A DNA stretch of 64,000 nt, from the NCBI RefSeq assembly GCF_013003915.1, contig NZ_JABAIV010000001.1, positions 868,001-932,000 of the forward strand, given 5' to 3'. A program made the translations under genes and the position numbers. The DNA is from Telluria aromaticivorans (GTDB lineage: Bacteria; Pseudomonadota; Gammaproteobacteria; Burkholderiales; Burkholderiaceae_D). Below are positions 45,575 through 54,700 of the stretch, in pieces. Positions within the stretch are counted from its first letter, which is position 1. Each line of letters begins with the position of its first letter. Under the pieces are notes generated by a model. It made no database searches and was not told where the DNA came from. It was given only the letters and a program-made list of their open reading frames with translations.

Positions 45575-47476
45575 CTAGCCTTTGAGGGCCCGCTCCAGGT
45601 CGTCCAGCTCGGCCGGCTTGACCAGGTGGGCGTCGAAGCCGGCCTCCAGGGCGCGCTTGCGGTCTTCCGGCGAACCGTAGCCGGTGTGGGCTACCAGGCG
45701 GATGCCGCTAAGGGCCGGGTTCTGCTTGATGCGGCGCGCGACCTCGTAGCCGTCGATACCCGGCAGGCCGATGTCGAGCACGATCACCTGCGGCCTGTGG
45801 TGCAGCGCCAGTCCCTCGATCTGCGAGGCGTCCGAGGTGGTGCAGGTCTCGTAGCCCATTTCGGCCAGCAGGAAGCCCATCATCTCCATGGCGTCGATGT
45901 TGTCGTCGACCAACAGCACGCGCATGCCGCTGCCACCCGAGTCGGCGGCCGGATGGCATTCCATCGTGGGCGCGATCGATGCGACGCGCAGCAGGGGCAG
46001 CTCCACCGTGAAGGTGCTGCCCATCCCGATGCCGGGGCTCTCGGCCATCAGGCGGCCGCCATGCAGCTCCAGCAGGTGCGACACCAGCGACAGGCCGATG
46101 CCCAGCCCTTCGGGCGCGCGGTCGGGCGGGACGTCGACCTGGGCGAACATGCCGAAGATGCGCGGCAGGTTGTCCTCGGCGATGCCGATGCCGGTGTCGT
46201 GCACCGAGATGCGCACGTGGTGCTCGCCACGCAGGCTGGCGGAGATGGTAATGTCGCCGCCCTGCGGCGTGAACTTGGCGGCGTTGTGCAGCAGGTTGCC
46301 GATCGACTGGGCCAGGCGCACCGGGTCGCCGGACACCCACACTTCCTGCTCCGGCAGTTTCACCGCCAGGCGGTGGCGGCGTGCCGTGATCAGTGGCCCG
46401 GCGGTCTCGATGGCCTGGTTGACCACCGTGCCCAGGTTCACGTCGTCGCGGCGCAGCACGATCTTGCCTTCCGAGATGCGCGCCACGTCCAGCAGGTCGT
46501 CGACCAGGTGCGCCAGGTGGTCGACCTGGCGCGTGATGACTTCGCGCGCGCGCGCCTGGCGTTCGCCGGAGCTGTCGCCCTCGGTGCCCAGCAGCGCGGC
46601 CGCATTGCGGATCGGGCTGAGCGGATTGCGCAGTTCGTGGGCCAGCGTGGCCAGGAACTGGTTCTTGTTGCGGTCGGCCGTGCGCAGCAGCGCCTCCATT
46701 TCCTTGCGCGCGGTAATGTCGCTGGTCACGCGCGCCACGCGGTAGACGTCGCCGCGCTGGCCACGCACCGGGAACAGGCGGTCGCGCACCCAGCGCGTCT
46801 TGCCGTCGGTCCCGGACAGGCGGAATTCCTCGTCGTAGTGCGGCATCAGGGCCAGCTGCTCCCAGCGCTGCCCCATGCGGAGCCGGTCGTCCGGATGGAC
46901 CGCGTCGAGCCAGGACGCAGGACGCCCGCGCAAGGCCTCGACGCTGCGTCCCCACAGCGCCGGATAGGCAGGGCTGACGTAGACCAGCGCGCCGTCCGGC
47001 ACGCTGAACATCCAGAACACGTCGTCGATGTTGTCGGTGATCTGGCGGAAGCGTTCTTCGCTGTCGCGCAGCTCGACCTGGGTCTGGCGCATGCGCACCA
47101 GCGCATTGACGTTGGCGATCAGCTCGTCGGCCTCGATCGGCGCGGCCAGGTAATTGTCGGCGCCGCCTTCGAGGCCGCGGATCTTGTCGGCGCGCCCGGT
47201 CAGCGCGGCGGAGGTCTGCAGCACCAGCACCATGCTGCTATCCGGGTTGGCCTTGATGCGCCGGCACACTTCGATGCCGTTAATGTCGGGCAGCTTGACG
47301 TCGAGCAGCACCAGCGTCGGGTGCTGCTCGTGCACGATCTCGAGCGCGTCGGTGCCGTTGGCCGCCTCGATGACCTCGAACCCGGCACTTTGCAGGATCC
47401 GGGTCTTGGCGTAGCGCGCCCCGTCGTTGTCGTCGACATTGAGGATCGTGGGGGTCTTGGTCGGGTGGAAAGTCAT
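45575..47476 (-). CDS. Hybrid sensor kinase: REC-PAS-HisKA-HATPase-REC
   Basis: About 633 aa, no membrane segment. N-terminal receiver (Asp59 in LVLLDVKLPD), PAS domain (~140-258; SEERFRQITDNIDDVFWMF), dimerisation/phosphoacceptor helix with His280 in AHELRNPLSPIRN, ATPase domain (NLLHNAAKF, DTGIGIAE, GLGIGLSLV) and a C-terminal receiver (Asp568 in VIVLDIGLPG). It can both receive and send phosphoryl groups. The ATG at 47476 overlaps the stop of the upstream kinase gene (ATGA). It is the last gene of the stressosome operon, so it is a likely output node. There is no DNA-binding or diguanylate cyclase domain, so the final target is elsewhere. Confidence 0.93.
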   Translation of the reverse strand: MTFHPTKTPTILNVDDNDGARYAKTRILQSAGFEVIEAANGTDALEIVHEQHPTLVLLDVKLPDINGIEVCRRIKANPDSSMVLVLQTSAALTGRADKIRGLEGGADNYLAAPIEADELIANVNALVRMRQTQVELRDSEERFRQITDNIDDVFWMFSVPDGALVYVSPAYPALWGRSVEALRGRPASWLDAVHPDDRLRMGQRWEQLALMPHYDEEFRLSGTDGKTRWVRDRLFPVRGQRGDVYRVARVTSDITARKEMEALLRTADRNKNQFLATLAHELRNPLSPIRNAAALLGTEGDSSGERQARAREVITRQVDHLAHLVDDLLDVARISEGKIVLRRDDVNLGTVVNQAIETAGPLITARRHRLAVKLPEQEVWVSGDPVRLAQSIGNLLHNAAKFTPQGGDITISASLRGEHHVRISVHDTGIGIAEDNLPRIFGMFAQVDVPPDRAPEGLGIGLSLVSHLLELHGGRLMAESPGIGMGSTFTVELPLLRVASIAPTMECHPAADSGGSGMRVLLVDDNIDAMEMMGFLLAEMGYETCTTSDASQIEGLALHHRPQVIVLDIGLPGIDGYEVARRIKQNPALSGIRLVAHTGYGSPEDRKRALEAGFDAHLVKPAELDDLERALKG

Positions 47477-48846
47477 TCGTTCGTTCCATGGTGGCCATCC
47501 CTGGATGGATGGCGGCGCGGCAGTTCCATTGAGAAGGTCGATCCGGCACCCACCGCGCTGGTGACCAGGATCCGCCCGCCGAGCAGGTCGGCCAGTTTGC
47601 GGCAAAGCGGTAGCCCCAGGCCGGTCCCCTTGCTGCGCCGTTGCAGGGGGTGCTCGATCTGGCTGAATTCCTCGAAAATCAGGTGCAGGTTGTCCGGGCT
47701 GATGCCGATCCCGGTGTCGGTGACGTCGAAGCGGATCGTGTCCGCCACCGGGTCCAGCGCGGCCGAGACGCGCACCGAACCGTTCTCGGTGAACTTGAGT
47801 GCGTTCGAGATGAAATTGCGCAGGACCTGGGAGATCATGCCTTCGTCGGACTCGAAGGCGTCCGGGATCTCATCCGGCTCGAACACCAGTTCCACCCGGG
47901 TTTCATCCACCAGGGGGCGCAGCATTCCCTTCAGCGCACGGAACAGGTTATCCACCACCACCGGGTCGAAATGCACCTCGACCTTGCCGGCCTCGATCTT
48001 GGCCAGGTCGAGCAGGTCGTTCACCAGTTCGGACAAATCGTTGGCGGCAGTGGCGATGAACTGCACCTGGCGCTCCTGCTCGACGGTGAGGTCGCCGTCC
48101 ATGCGGCTGAGCAGCAATTGGGCCAGTGCCCGGATCGACGACAGCGGCGTGCGCAGTTCGTGGCTGGTATTGGACAGGAAGCGCGACTTCATTTCGTCGG
48201 CCTTGCGCAGGCGCTCGGCCTTGTCTTCGATCTCGGCGTACAGCGCGACGATGCCGCGGTTGGTGTCTTCCAGCTCGCGCGTCAGCGACATCAGGTCTTC
48301 CTGGCGCTCGCGCAGTTCCGACAGCGTGGCGACCAGTTCCTGGTTCTGCAGCTGCATTTCGTGCAGGGGATTGGCCACCGGCGTCTGGGCGAGGCGCGCG
48401 CTGATGTCGAGCAGCATGGCGCGTTCTATCTTTGCACTGCGCGGCAGGATCTTGCGCATCGTGACTTTACCCATGCCGGCGCCGGCAGGCTCGGTTTCGC
48501 AATCGTCCATCAGGCGATGCGCCGTGACCAGGGCCAGCTCCGGCACCGACGAGAGGCCGGCCTCGGGCGGCAGCTCCTGGCGCGCTGCCTCGCGCGGCCC
48601 GGTGCCGGCGACGATCGTCACCTCCAGTTTCTGGTGGCGCCCTCCGTCGTCGAAAGTGAACGTGACGCGCCCGCCGGAACCCTGGTGGCAGGCGCTGCGC
48701 GCCACTTCGGACACCGCCGTGCCGATGCGCACCTGGTCCTGCTGCGAAAAGCCCAGCAGCGCCGACAGCTGGCGCGCGCGCTGGCGCACCTGCACCACGT
48801 CCTCGTCATTGTCGAGGGCGACATTCAGGATGCGCTGCGCGCTCAC
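47473..48846 (-). CDS. Histidine kinase with N-terminal RsbT-like domain
   Basis: About 457 aa, soluble. Residues ~1-138 resemble RsbT (LALVTAHRLMDDCE, ending GKVTMRKIL), but the ATP-site Asn of the N-box is replaced by Ser51 (SEVARSACHQG), so this part may be a non-catalytic docking module. A coiled coil (~165-220) leads to a canonical kinase core: His229 in NTSHELRTPLSSIR, N-box NFISNALKF, DTGIGISPDN and GTGLGLPLC. The GTG at 48846 overlaps the phosphatase gene stop (GTGA). I infer that it links the stressosome to phosphotransfer. Confidence 0.9.
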   Translation of the reverse strand: MSAQRILNVALDNDEDVVQVRQRARQLSALLGFSQQDQVRIGTAVSEVARSACHQGSGGRVTFTFDDGGRHQKLEVTIVAGTGPREAARQELPPEAGLSSVPELALVTAHRLMDDCETEPAGAGMGKVTMRKILPRSAKIERAMLLDISARLAQTPVANPLHEMQLQNQELVATLSELRERQEDLMSLTRELEDTNRGIVALYAEIEDKAERLRKADEMKSRFLSNTSHELRTPLSSIRALAQLLLSRMDGDLTVEQERQVQFIATAANDLSELVNDLLDLAKIEAGKVEVHFDPVVVDNLFRALKGMLRPLVDETRVELVFEPDEIPDAFESDEGMISQVLRNFISNALKFTENGSVRVSAALDPVADTIRFDVTDTGIGISPDNLHLIFEEFSQIEHPLQRRSKGTGLGLPLCRKLADLLGGRILVTSAVGAGSTFSMELPRRHPSRDGHHGTNE

Positions 48847-49889
48847 CCGGCCACTCCCGCCGGCACACTGGTCCGGCGCACGACCAGCACCATCGCGTCG
48901 TCGCGGCGGCGGATGAAGTCGCGCATCAGCACTGCCGCGATGAGCGCGGTGCTGCGTCCCTGCAAGCCGGGGTACTTGTCCAGGTCCCACTGGGTCTGGA
49001 TGCCATCCGAATGCAGGATGCAGATCGCGCCGGGCGGGAACGGTACTGAAAATTCCTGCACCTTGCGCATGTTGTGGCCGACGATCCCATTGTGCGACAC
49101 CAGGGCGCGCCGCGTGTCGTCGTAGACATAGCCGGCGATGTTGCCGATGCCGGCAAAACGCAGCTCCGAGGTCGCATAGTCGATGCGCGCCACTGCCAGC
49201 GCAGCGCCGCGCGTGCCGCGCAATGCCTCGTGTGCGGCCTGCATCAGGTCAGTAGCAGTGTTCGGGATGGGCGCAGGCTTGGCCAGCACGCCGATCGCCG
49301 CGCTAGAGGCGCGTGCAGCGTTCGGCCCGTGCCCGAGTCCGTCGGACGCCACCAGCGTGGCGCTACTACGCATGCAACGGACACCCCAGCCATCGCCGCA
49401 CTCGTCTTCGCCCGCCAGGGGGGTCAGCAGCGCGCCCACCTCGACGCCGCAGGGATCGGGAGGCGGCTGGTCGCGCCACAGCCGCATGAAGAAGGCAGCA
49501 CCCTTGCCCTCCTGCGAATAGACGTCGAATTCGTCGGCCTGGCGCCGCATGGCGCCCAGCCCAGTGCCGGCAGTGCCGGCGGTCGAGACCCCGTCGACCA
49601 GGCTGGCCGACAGGTCCAGGATGCCAGGTCCCTCGTCGATTGCCAACACGTCGACGCCGACGCCGGCGGTCGACTGTGCCGGCCCGATGTGGATCACGCC
49701 TTTGTCCGCGTGCTTGAGGATGTTGGTGGCTGCCTCGGTGATGATCAGGGCCAGCTTGCCGGCCCGGGTTTCGCTGAAACCCAGGCTGTCCGCCAGCTTC
49801 TGCCCTTCCCTGCGCGCCGCCGCGACATCGCTGGCGTGTTCGACCGAACACACCAGCTGCGGCGTCAATGAGCTGATCAGCGTTTCCAT
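48843..49889 (-). CDS. Stressosome feedback phosphatase: RsbT/RsbW-like ATPase domain fused to SpoIIE/RsbX-type PP2C
   Basis: 348 aa. Residues ~10-135 form a GHKL anti-sigma-type ATPase domain with intact N-box (Asn56 in TEAATNILKH), DEGPGI and GTAGTGLGAMRRQADEFDVYS. Residues ~145-340 form a small PP2C/SpoIIE phosphatase with metal-binding Asp in ASDGLGHGPNA, LHSDGIQT and DDAMVLV, the RsbX-like short form. In Bacillus, RsbX removes phosphates from RsbR/RsbS to reset the stressosome; that is the expected role here. It overlaps rsbT by 13 bases. Confidence 0.9.
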   Translation of the reverse strand: METLISSLTPQLVCSVEHASDVAAARREGQKLADSLGFSETRAGKLALIITEAATNILKHADKGVIHIGPAQSTAGVGVDVLAIDEGPGILDLSASLVDGVSTAGTAGTGLGAMRRQADEFDVYSQEGKGAAFFMRLWRDQPPPDPCGVEVGALLTPLAGEDECGDGWGVRCMRSSATLVASDGLGHGPNAARASSAAIGVLAKPAPIPNTATDLMQAAHEALRGTRGAALAVARIDYATSELRFAGIGNIAGYVYDDTRRALVSHNGIVGHNMRKVQEFSVPFPPGAICILHSDGIQTQWDLDKYPGLQGRSTALIAAVLMRDFIRRRDDAMVLVVRRTSVPAGVAG

Positions 49890-50344
49890 TTGACTACCAG
49901 CACAGCTGTCCCTTCTCCTGGACGGCTATCGACCTCGAATTCGTCCACCAGGCGTTTCGATCCGCCAAAGCCGAGACCGAGGCCACCACCCGTGGTGAAC
50001 CCGTCGCGCAGCGCGCTGGCGATATCGGGAATGCCGGGCCCGGCATCGATGAAAATCAGGCAGACACCGTTGCGCACGCCGTCGCTGAGCGCGTCGAGAC
50101 AGACTTCGCCGCCGCCGCCGTACTTGATCGTATTGCGCGCCAGTTCACTGGCCGCCGTCACCAGCTTGGTCTGGTCCACCAGCGACAGCGCGATTGCGAC
50201 CGCGCGTTCACGCACCTGTTTGCGCAGTCCCACGACATCCTCGTCCGACCGCAGGGGCAGGATCACCCGCCCGGTGCGTTGCTGGCGGTGGTAGTCCAGC
50301 AACCCGGTTTCGAACGGGACTGCATTGGTTTGCGCGTCTCCCAT
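49877..50344 (-). CDS. rsbT: Serine kinase RsbT (switch protein of the stressosome)
   Basis: 155 aa GHKL-fold kinase. The N-box SELARNTIKYGGGG (Asn71), DAGPGIPDI and GLGLGFGGSKRLVDEFEV are all intact. RsbT is held by RsbR/RsbS and, under stress, phosphorylates them and is released to activate its target. Here no RsbU phosphatase or sigma-B gene follows, so its downstream partner is probably one of the kinases in this operon. The N-terminus is ~20 residues longer than in Bacillus RsbT. It shares one base with rsbS (TAATG). Confidence 0.93.
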   Translation of the reverse strand: MGDAQTNAVPFETGLLDYHRQQRTGRVILPLRSDEDVVGLRKQVRERAVAIALSLVDQTKLVTAASELARNTIKYGGGGEVCLDALSDGVRNGVCLIFIDAGPGIPDIASALRDGFTTGGGLGLGFGGSKRLVDEFEVDSRPGEGTAVLVVKWKR

Positions 50345-50700
50345 TAGCTGAAGCTCTTTCCTAACAGCGTCATGCCTTTTTCGACATTCAGCGCCGTCTT
50401 CACGCCATGCAGGGTCAGGCCGAGTTCGACCAGGGTAATGGCCACCGCCGGCTGCATGCCGACCACCACCGTCTGGGCGTCGAGCACGCGCGCCATGGCA
50501 GCGGTATTGCTGATCATGCGGCCGATGAAGGAATCGACCAGGTCGAGCGCCGAAATATCGATCAGCACGCCCTTGGCGGCATCGCGCACGATCCGCTCGG
50601 TCAGGTCGTCCTGCAGCGTCATGGCGAGGCGGTCATGCATGTCGACCTGAATCGTTACCAGCAGCAGGTCGCCCATGCGGAGGATAGGAATCCGTTCCAT
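50344..50700 (-). CDS. rsbS: STAS-domain antagonist RsbS
   Basis: 118 aa single STAS domain, the core scaffold of the stressosome. The phosphorylation site is Ser57 in LVDSFIGRMI, equivalent to Ser59 of Bacillus RsbS, and the surrounding sequence (IDISALDLVDSF, VVVGMQPAVAITLVELGL) is strongly conserved. It binds and sequesters RsbT. Located between rsbR (9-base gap) and rsbT (one shared base). Confidence 0.94.
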   Translation of the reverse strand: MERIPILRMGDLLLVTIQVDMHDRLAMTLQDDLTERIVRDAAKGVLIDISALDLVDSFIGRMISNTAAMARVLDAQTVVVGMQPAVAITLVELGLTLHGVKTALNVEKGMTLLGKSFS

Positions 50701-50709
50701 GACCTGTAC

Positions 50710-51573
50710 TTACGCCTTGGTGGTGGTGATGGTGGTGCCGGTGCGCTCGAGCGCGACCATGAAGGCGTCGGCCAGCGTGGCCTTGGTGACCACATCTTCG
50801 AGGTTCACGCCCAGGTGCACGATGGTTTGCGCAATCTGCGGACGGATGCCGCTGATGATGCAGTCCGCGCCCATCAGGCGGGCCGCCGCGATGGTCTTCA
50901 TCAAGTGCTGGGCCACCAGGGTGTCCACGGTCGGCACGCCGGTGATGTCGATGATGGCGATGACGGCGCCGGTGTCGACGATCTTTTGCAGGATGTTTTC
51001 CATCACCACCTGGGTGCGCGCCGAGTCCAGGGTACCGATCAGCGGCAGCGCCAGGATGCCGTTCCACAGCTTCACCACCGGGGTCGACAGCTCCAGCAGT
51101 TCCTGCTGCTGGCGCACGATGATCTGGTCCTTGGTCTTCTGGAACATCTCGATGGTGAACAGGCCAAGCTGGTCGAGCAGCGTGCTGACCAGCCACGATG
51201 CACGGGCCAGGCCTTGCTGGTCGTCGGCGAAACCGTCGCGCAGGCGCGCGAACACCGGCTGCTTGAACGAGAACACGAAGGTCGCGGTGTCGCTCGGCGT
51301 CGAGCCCGACTTGGCGCGGGAGGACGAAATGTCCGCCAGCAGGTCGCGTACGTCGTCCCACGAGCGGTGCTCGATATTTTCCAGTTCGCCGCTGCGCGTG
51401 GCGGCAATGAAGGCGGCCAGGAACTGCCGGGTGTGCGTGCGCAGCTGCTCGCGCGATGCGCTGGTACCGCGGACCATCAGCGATTCGAGTTGTGCCAGCC
51501 ATTCGGCGCCAATGGCGGCCTGTTCCTGCTGTAGCAATTGGCTGATGTGGCTCGCGAGATCCGTCGTCGTCAT
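50710..51573 (-). CDS. rsbR: Stressosome sensor RsbR (globin-like N-terminus plus STAS)
   Basis: About 287 aa. The C-terminal STAS domain (~160-280) matches RsbR closely: IIDITGVPTVDTLVAQHL and SGIRPQIAQTIVHLGV contain the Thr residues phosphorylated by RsbT in Bacillus. The N-terminal ~150 residues are helical and probably form the non-heme-globin-like sensory turret, but I see no ligand motif. The ATG at 51573 is preferred over 51579 because AAGGGA is then 7-8 bases away. First gene of the six-gene unit that runs to 45575. Confidence 0.93.
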   Translation of the reverse strand: MTTTDLASHISQLLQQEQAAIGAEWLAQLESLMVRGTSASREQLRTHTRQFLAAFIAATRSGELENIEHRSWDDVRDLLADISSSRAKSGSTPSDTATFVFSFKQPVFARLRDGFADDQQGLARASWLVSTLLDQLGLFTIEMFQKTKDQIIVRQQQELLELSTPVVKLWNGILALPLIGTLDSARTQVVMENILQKIVDTGAVIAIIDITGVPTVDTLVAQHLMKTIAAARLMGADCIISGIRPQIAQTIVHLGVNLEDVVTKATLADAFMVALERTGTTITTTKA

Positions 51574-51755
51574 CTTCATTTCCCTTGTCGAATATTGGAG
51601 GTAGTACGACACCGGGCCCATGTGTGGGCCGGCGCCATTGGAATTCTGTCAAACGGCCAACTATACCATTCGGACTGTTAGATAGATGGCACTGTTGAAT
51701 TGATTGCAGGACAAATTTGCTTCCGCGCGAAAAGTCGTGGCACAGGCCTACGAAG

Positions 51756-51774
51756 ATGCACCAAAGCGGTGCAT
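51756..51774 (-). terminator. Hairpin just beyond the czcA stop, possible terminator
   Basis: ATGCACC pairs with GGTGCAT across a five-base loop, starting 7 bases after the czcA stop. There is no T run on the minus strand, so it is a weak terminator at best; it may protect the mRNA 3' end. Confidence 0.35.
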
Positions 51775-51781
51775 TTCCAGG

Positions 51782-54700
51782 TCATGGCTGTCGTTTCCCG
51801 GGCTCCCCGTCTCGCCGGTGCGCGAACTCATAAAGCAAGGGCAGCAACAGCAGCGTGAGCATGGTGGACGACAAGATGCCGCCGATGACGACCGTCGCCA
51901 GTGGCCGCTGGACTTCCGCGCCGGTACCGGTCGCCAGGGCCATCGGCACGAAACCCAGCGAAGCCACCAGCGCCGTCATCAGCACCGGCCGCAGCCGTCC
52001 CAAGGCTCCCTCATGGATGGCGGGAACCAGCGGCCGGCCCGCCTCGCGCAGGCTGCGGATGAAGGAAACCAGCACCAGGCCGTTCAGCACCGCCACGCCG
52101 GACAGCGCGATGAAGCCCACCGCCGCGGAGATCGACATGGGAATCCCGCGCATCCACAGGGCGAAGATTCCCCCGGTCAGGGCAAACGGTACGCCGGAGA
52201 ACACCAGCAGGCCGTCGCGCAGGTTGTTGAAGACCAGGTAGAGCAGGACGAAGACCAGCGCCAGCGCCGCCGGCACCACCACCTGCAGGCGTTCGGCGGC
52301 CGCCTGCAGGTGCTCGAACTGCCCTCCCCAGGCTATCCAGTAGCCGACCGGGACCGCCACCCCGGCCTGTACCCGTTGCTGCGCATCGCGCACAAACGAG
52401 CCGATGTCGCGCCCGCGCACATTGGCTGTGACGACGACGCGGCGCTTGCCCTGTTCGCGGCTGAGCTGGTTGGGGCCGGGAGCCAGGTCGAAGCTTGCGA
52501 TTTCGCCGAGGGTGACGAAGCGTTGTGTGCTCCCTTGCGTCGGCGGCAGCGGCACCGGCAGGCGCTGCAGTGCGTCGATATCGGCCCGCACCGCCTCCGG
52601 CAGGCGCACGACGATGTCGAAGCGGCGGTCGCCATCGAACAGCGTGCCGGCTTCGCGCCCGGCGGTCGCGGTGGCGACCAGCTCTTGCACTTCGCTGATG
52701 TTCAGTCCCATGCGCGCCGCGCGATCGCGGTCGACCCGGACCTGCAGCATAGGCAGCCCGGTGGTCTGCTCGACCTGGACTTCGCTGGCGCCCGGCACCT
52801 TGCGCAGCACGGCCGCCACCCCCTGCGCGGTGGCGTTCAGCACCTCGAGGTCGTCGCCGAACACCTTGACCGCCACGTCGCTGCGCACGCCGGAAATGAG
52901 TTCGTTGACCCGCAGCTGGATCGGCTGGCTGAATTCGTAGCTGTTGCCGGGCAGCTGGCCGAGTGTGCGCTGGATCGCGCCCAGCAGCTCGTCGCGGCTC
53001 TTCTTCGGCGCCGGCCATGCTGCTTCCGGCTTGAGCATGATGATCCCGTCCGCCACGTTCGGCGGCATCGGGTCGGACGCGATTTCGGCCGTGCCGATGC
53101 GCGCGAAGACGCGCTCGATCTCGGGGAAGCTGCGCATCAGGGTCGTCTCGATCTGCTGCTGCATTTTTACCGACTGGCTCAGGCTGGTGCCGGGCACCCT
53201 GACCGTCAGCACCGCCAGGTCGCCTTCGTCGAGTTCGGGCACGAACTCGGTGCCGAGGCGCGTAGCGAGCAGCGCGGACAAGGCCAGCACGATGCCGGCG
53301 AAGGCCAGCACCACCGGCCGGTTGGCCATGGCATAACGCAGGCAGGGTTCGTACAGGCGGCGCGCGGCGTGCATCAACCGGCTTTCTTTTTCGGTAACGG
53401 TCTTGCCGATGAAGAGCGCCACCGCGGCCGGCACGAAAGTCACCGACAGGATCATGGCGCCGACCAGCGCGGTGACGACCGTGATCGCCATCGGATGGAA
53501 CATCTTGCCCTCGATACCGGTCAGCACGAAGATCGGCAGGTAGACGATCATGATGATCAGCTGGCCGTAGATGAGCGGCCGGCGTGCCTCGCGCGCAGCC
53601 TGGAACACTTCCTCGAAACGCTCGTCCAGCGTGAGCGCTCTGCCAAGGCGCACCTGCGCCGCGGCGATGCGGCGCACGCAGTTCTCGACGATCACGACCG
53701 CGCCGTCGACGATGATCCCGAAATCGAGCGCGCCCAGGCTCAGCAGGTTGGCGCTGACATTGGTGGCGACCATGCCGGAAAACGTGAACAGCATCGCCAG
53801 CGGAATGACCATCGCCGTCAGCAGCGCGGCGCGCAAATTCCCCAGGAAGACGAACAGCACGGCGACGACCAGCACAGCACCTTCGAGCAGGTTGTTGCGG
53901 ACGGTCGCGATCGCGCGCTCGACCAGCACCGAGCGGTCGTAGACGGTCACCGCCTTCACGCCCTTGGGCAGCGTGCGGTTGATCTCGACCATCTTGCGGT
54001 CGACCGCGCGCGACACCGCGCGGCTGTTCTCGCCGATCAGCATGAACACCGTGCCCAGCACCACTTCCTGGCCATTCTCGGTCGCGGCCCCGGTGCGCAG
54101 TTCGCGGCCCACCGCTACCGTAGCCACGTCGCGCACGCGCACCGGCGCACCGCGGATGGTGGACACCACGATGTTGCCGATGTCCGCGATCGACCCGACC
54201 TGCCCCGGCGCCCGCACCAGGTATTGCTCGCCCTCGCGCTCGATATAGCCGGCGCCGACGTTCCCGTTGTTCTTCTCGAGCGCCCCGACCACGTCCGCCA
54301 GCGCGAGTCCGTAGGAGGACAGCAGCGCCATGTCCGGCGCCACCAGGTATTCCTTGTTGTAGCCGCCGATCGAATTGATCTCGGTGACGCCGGCGACGTT
54401 GCGCAGCTGCGGCTTGATGATCCAGTCTTGGATCTCGCGCAGGTCGGTCGGCGTGTAGGGGCTGCCATCCGGCTTCTTCGCGCCGGGCACCGACTCCACC
54501 GTCCACAAATAGATTTCGCTCAGGCCCGTGGCGATCGGGCCCATCGCCGGCACCACGCCGGCCGGCAGCTGCTCGCGCGCGTCCTGGATGCGCTGGCTGA
54601 CCAGCTGGCGCGCGAAATGCAGGTCGGTGCCCTCCTTGAACACCACCGTGATCTGCGACAGGCCGTAGCGCGACAGCGAACGGTATTGCTCGAGATGCGG

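Noticed and set aside
45173-48916. Very long open frame on the plus strand (over 1200 codons)
   Set aside because: It lies antisense to the stressosome kinase genes and is rich in Arg, His, Gln and Ala without any domain; it is a high-GC shadow frame.
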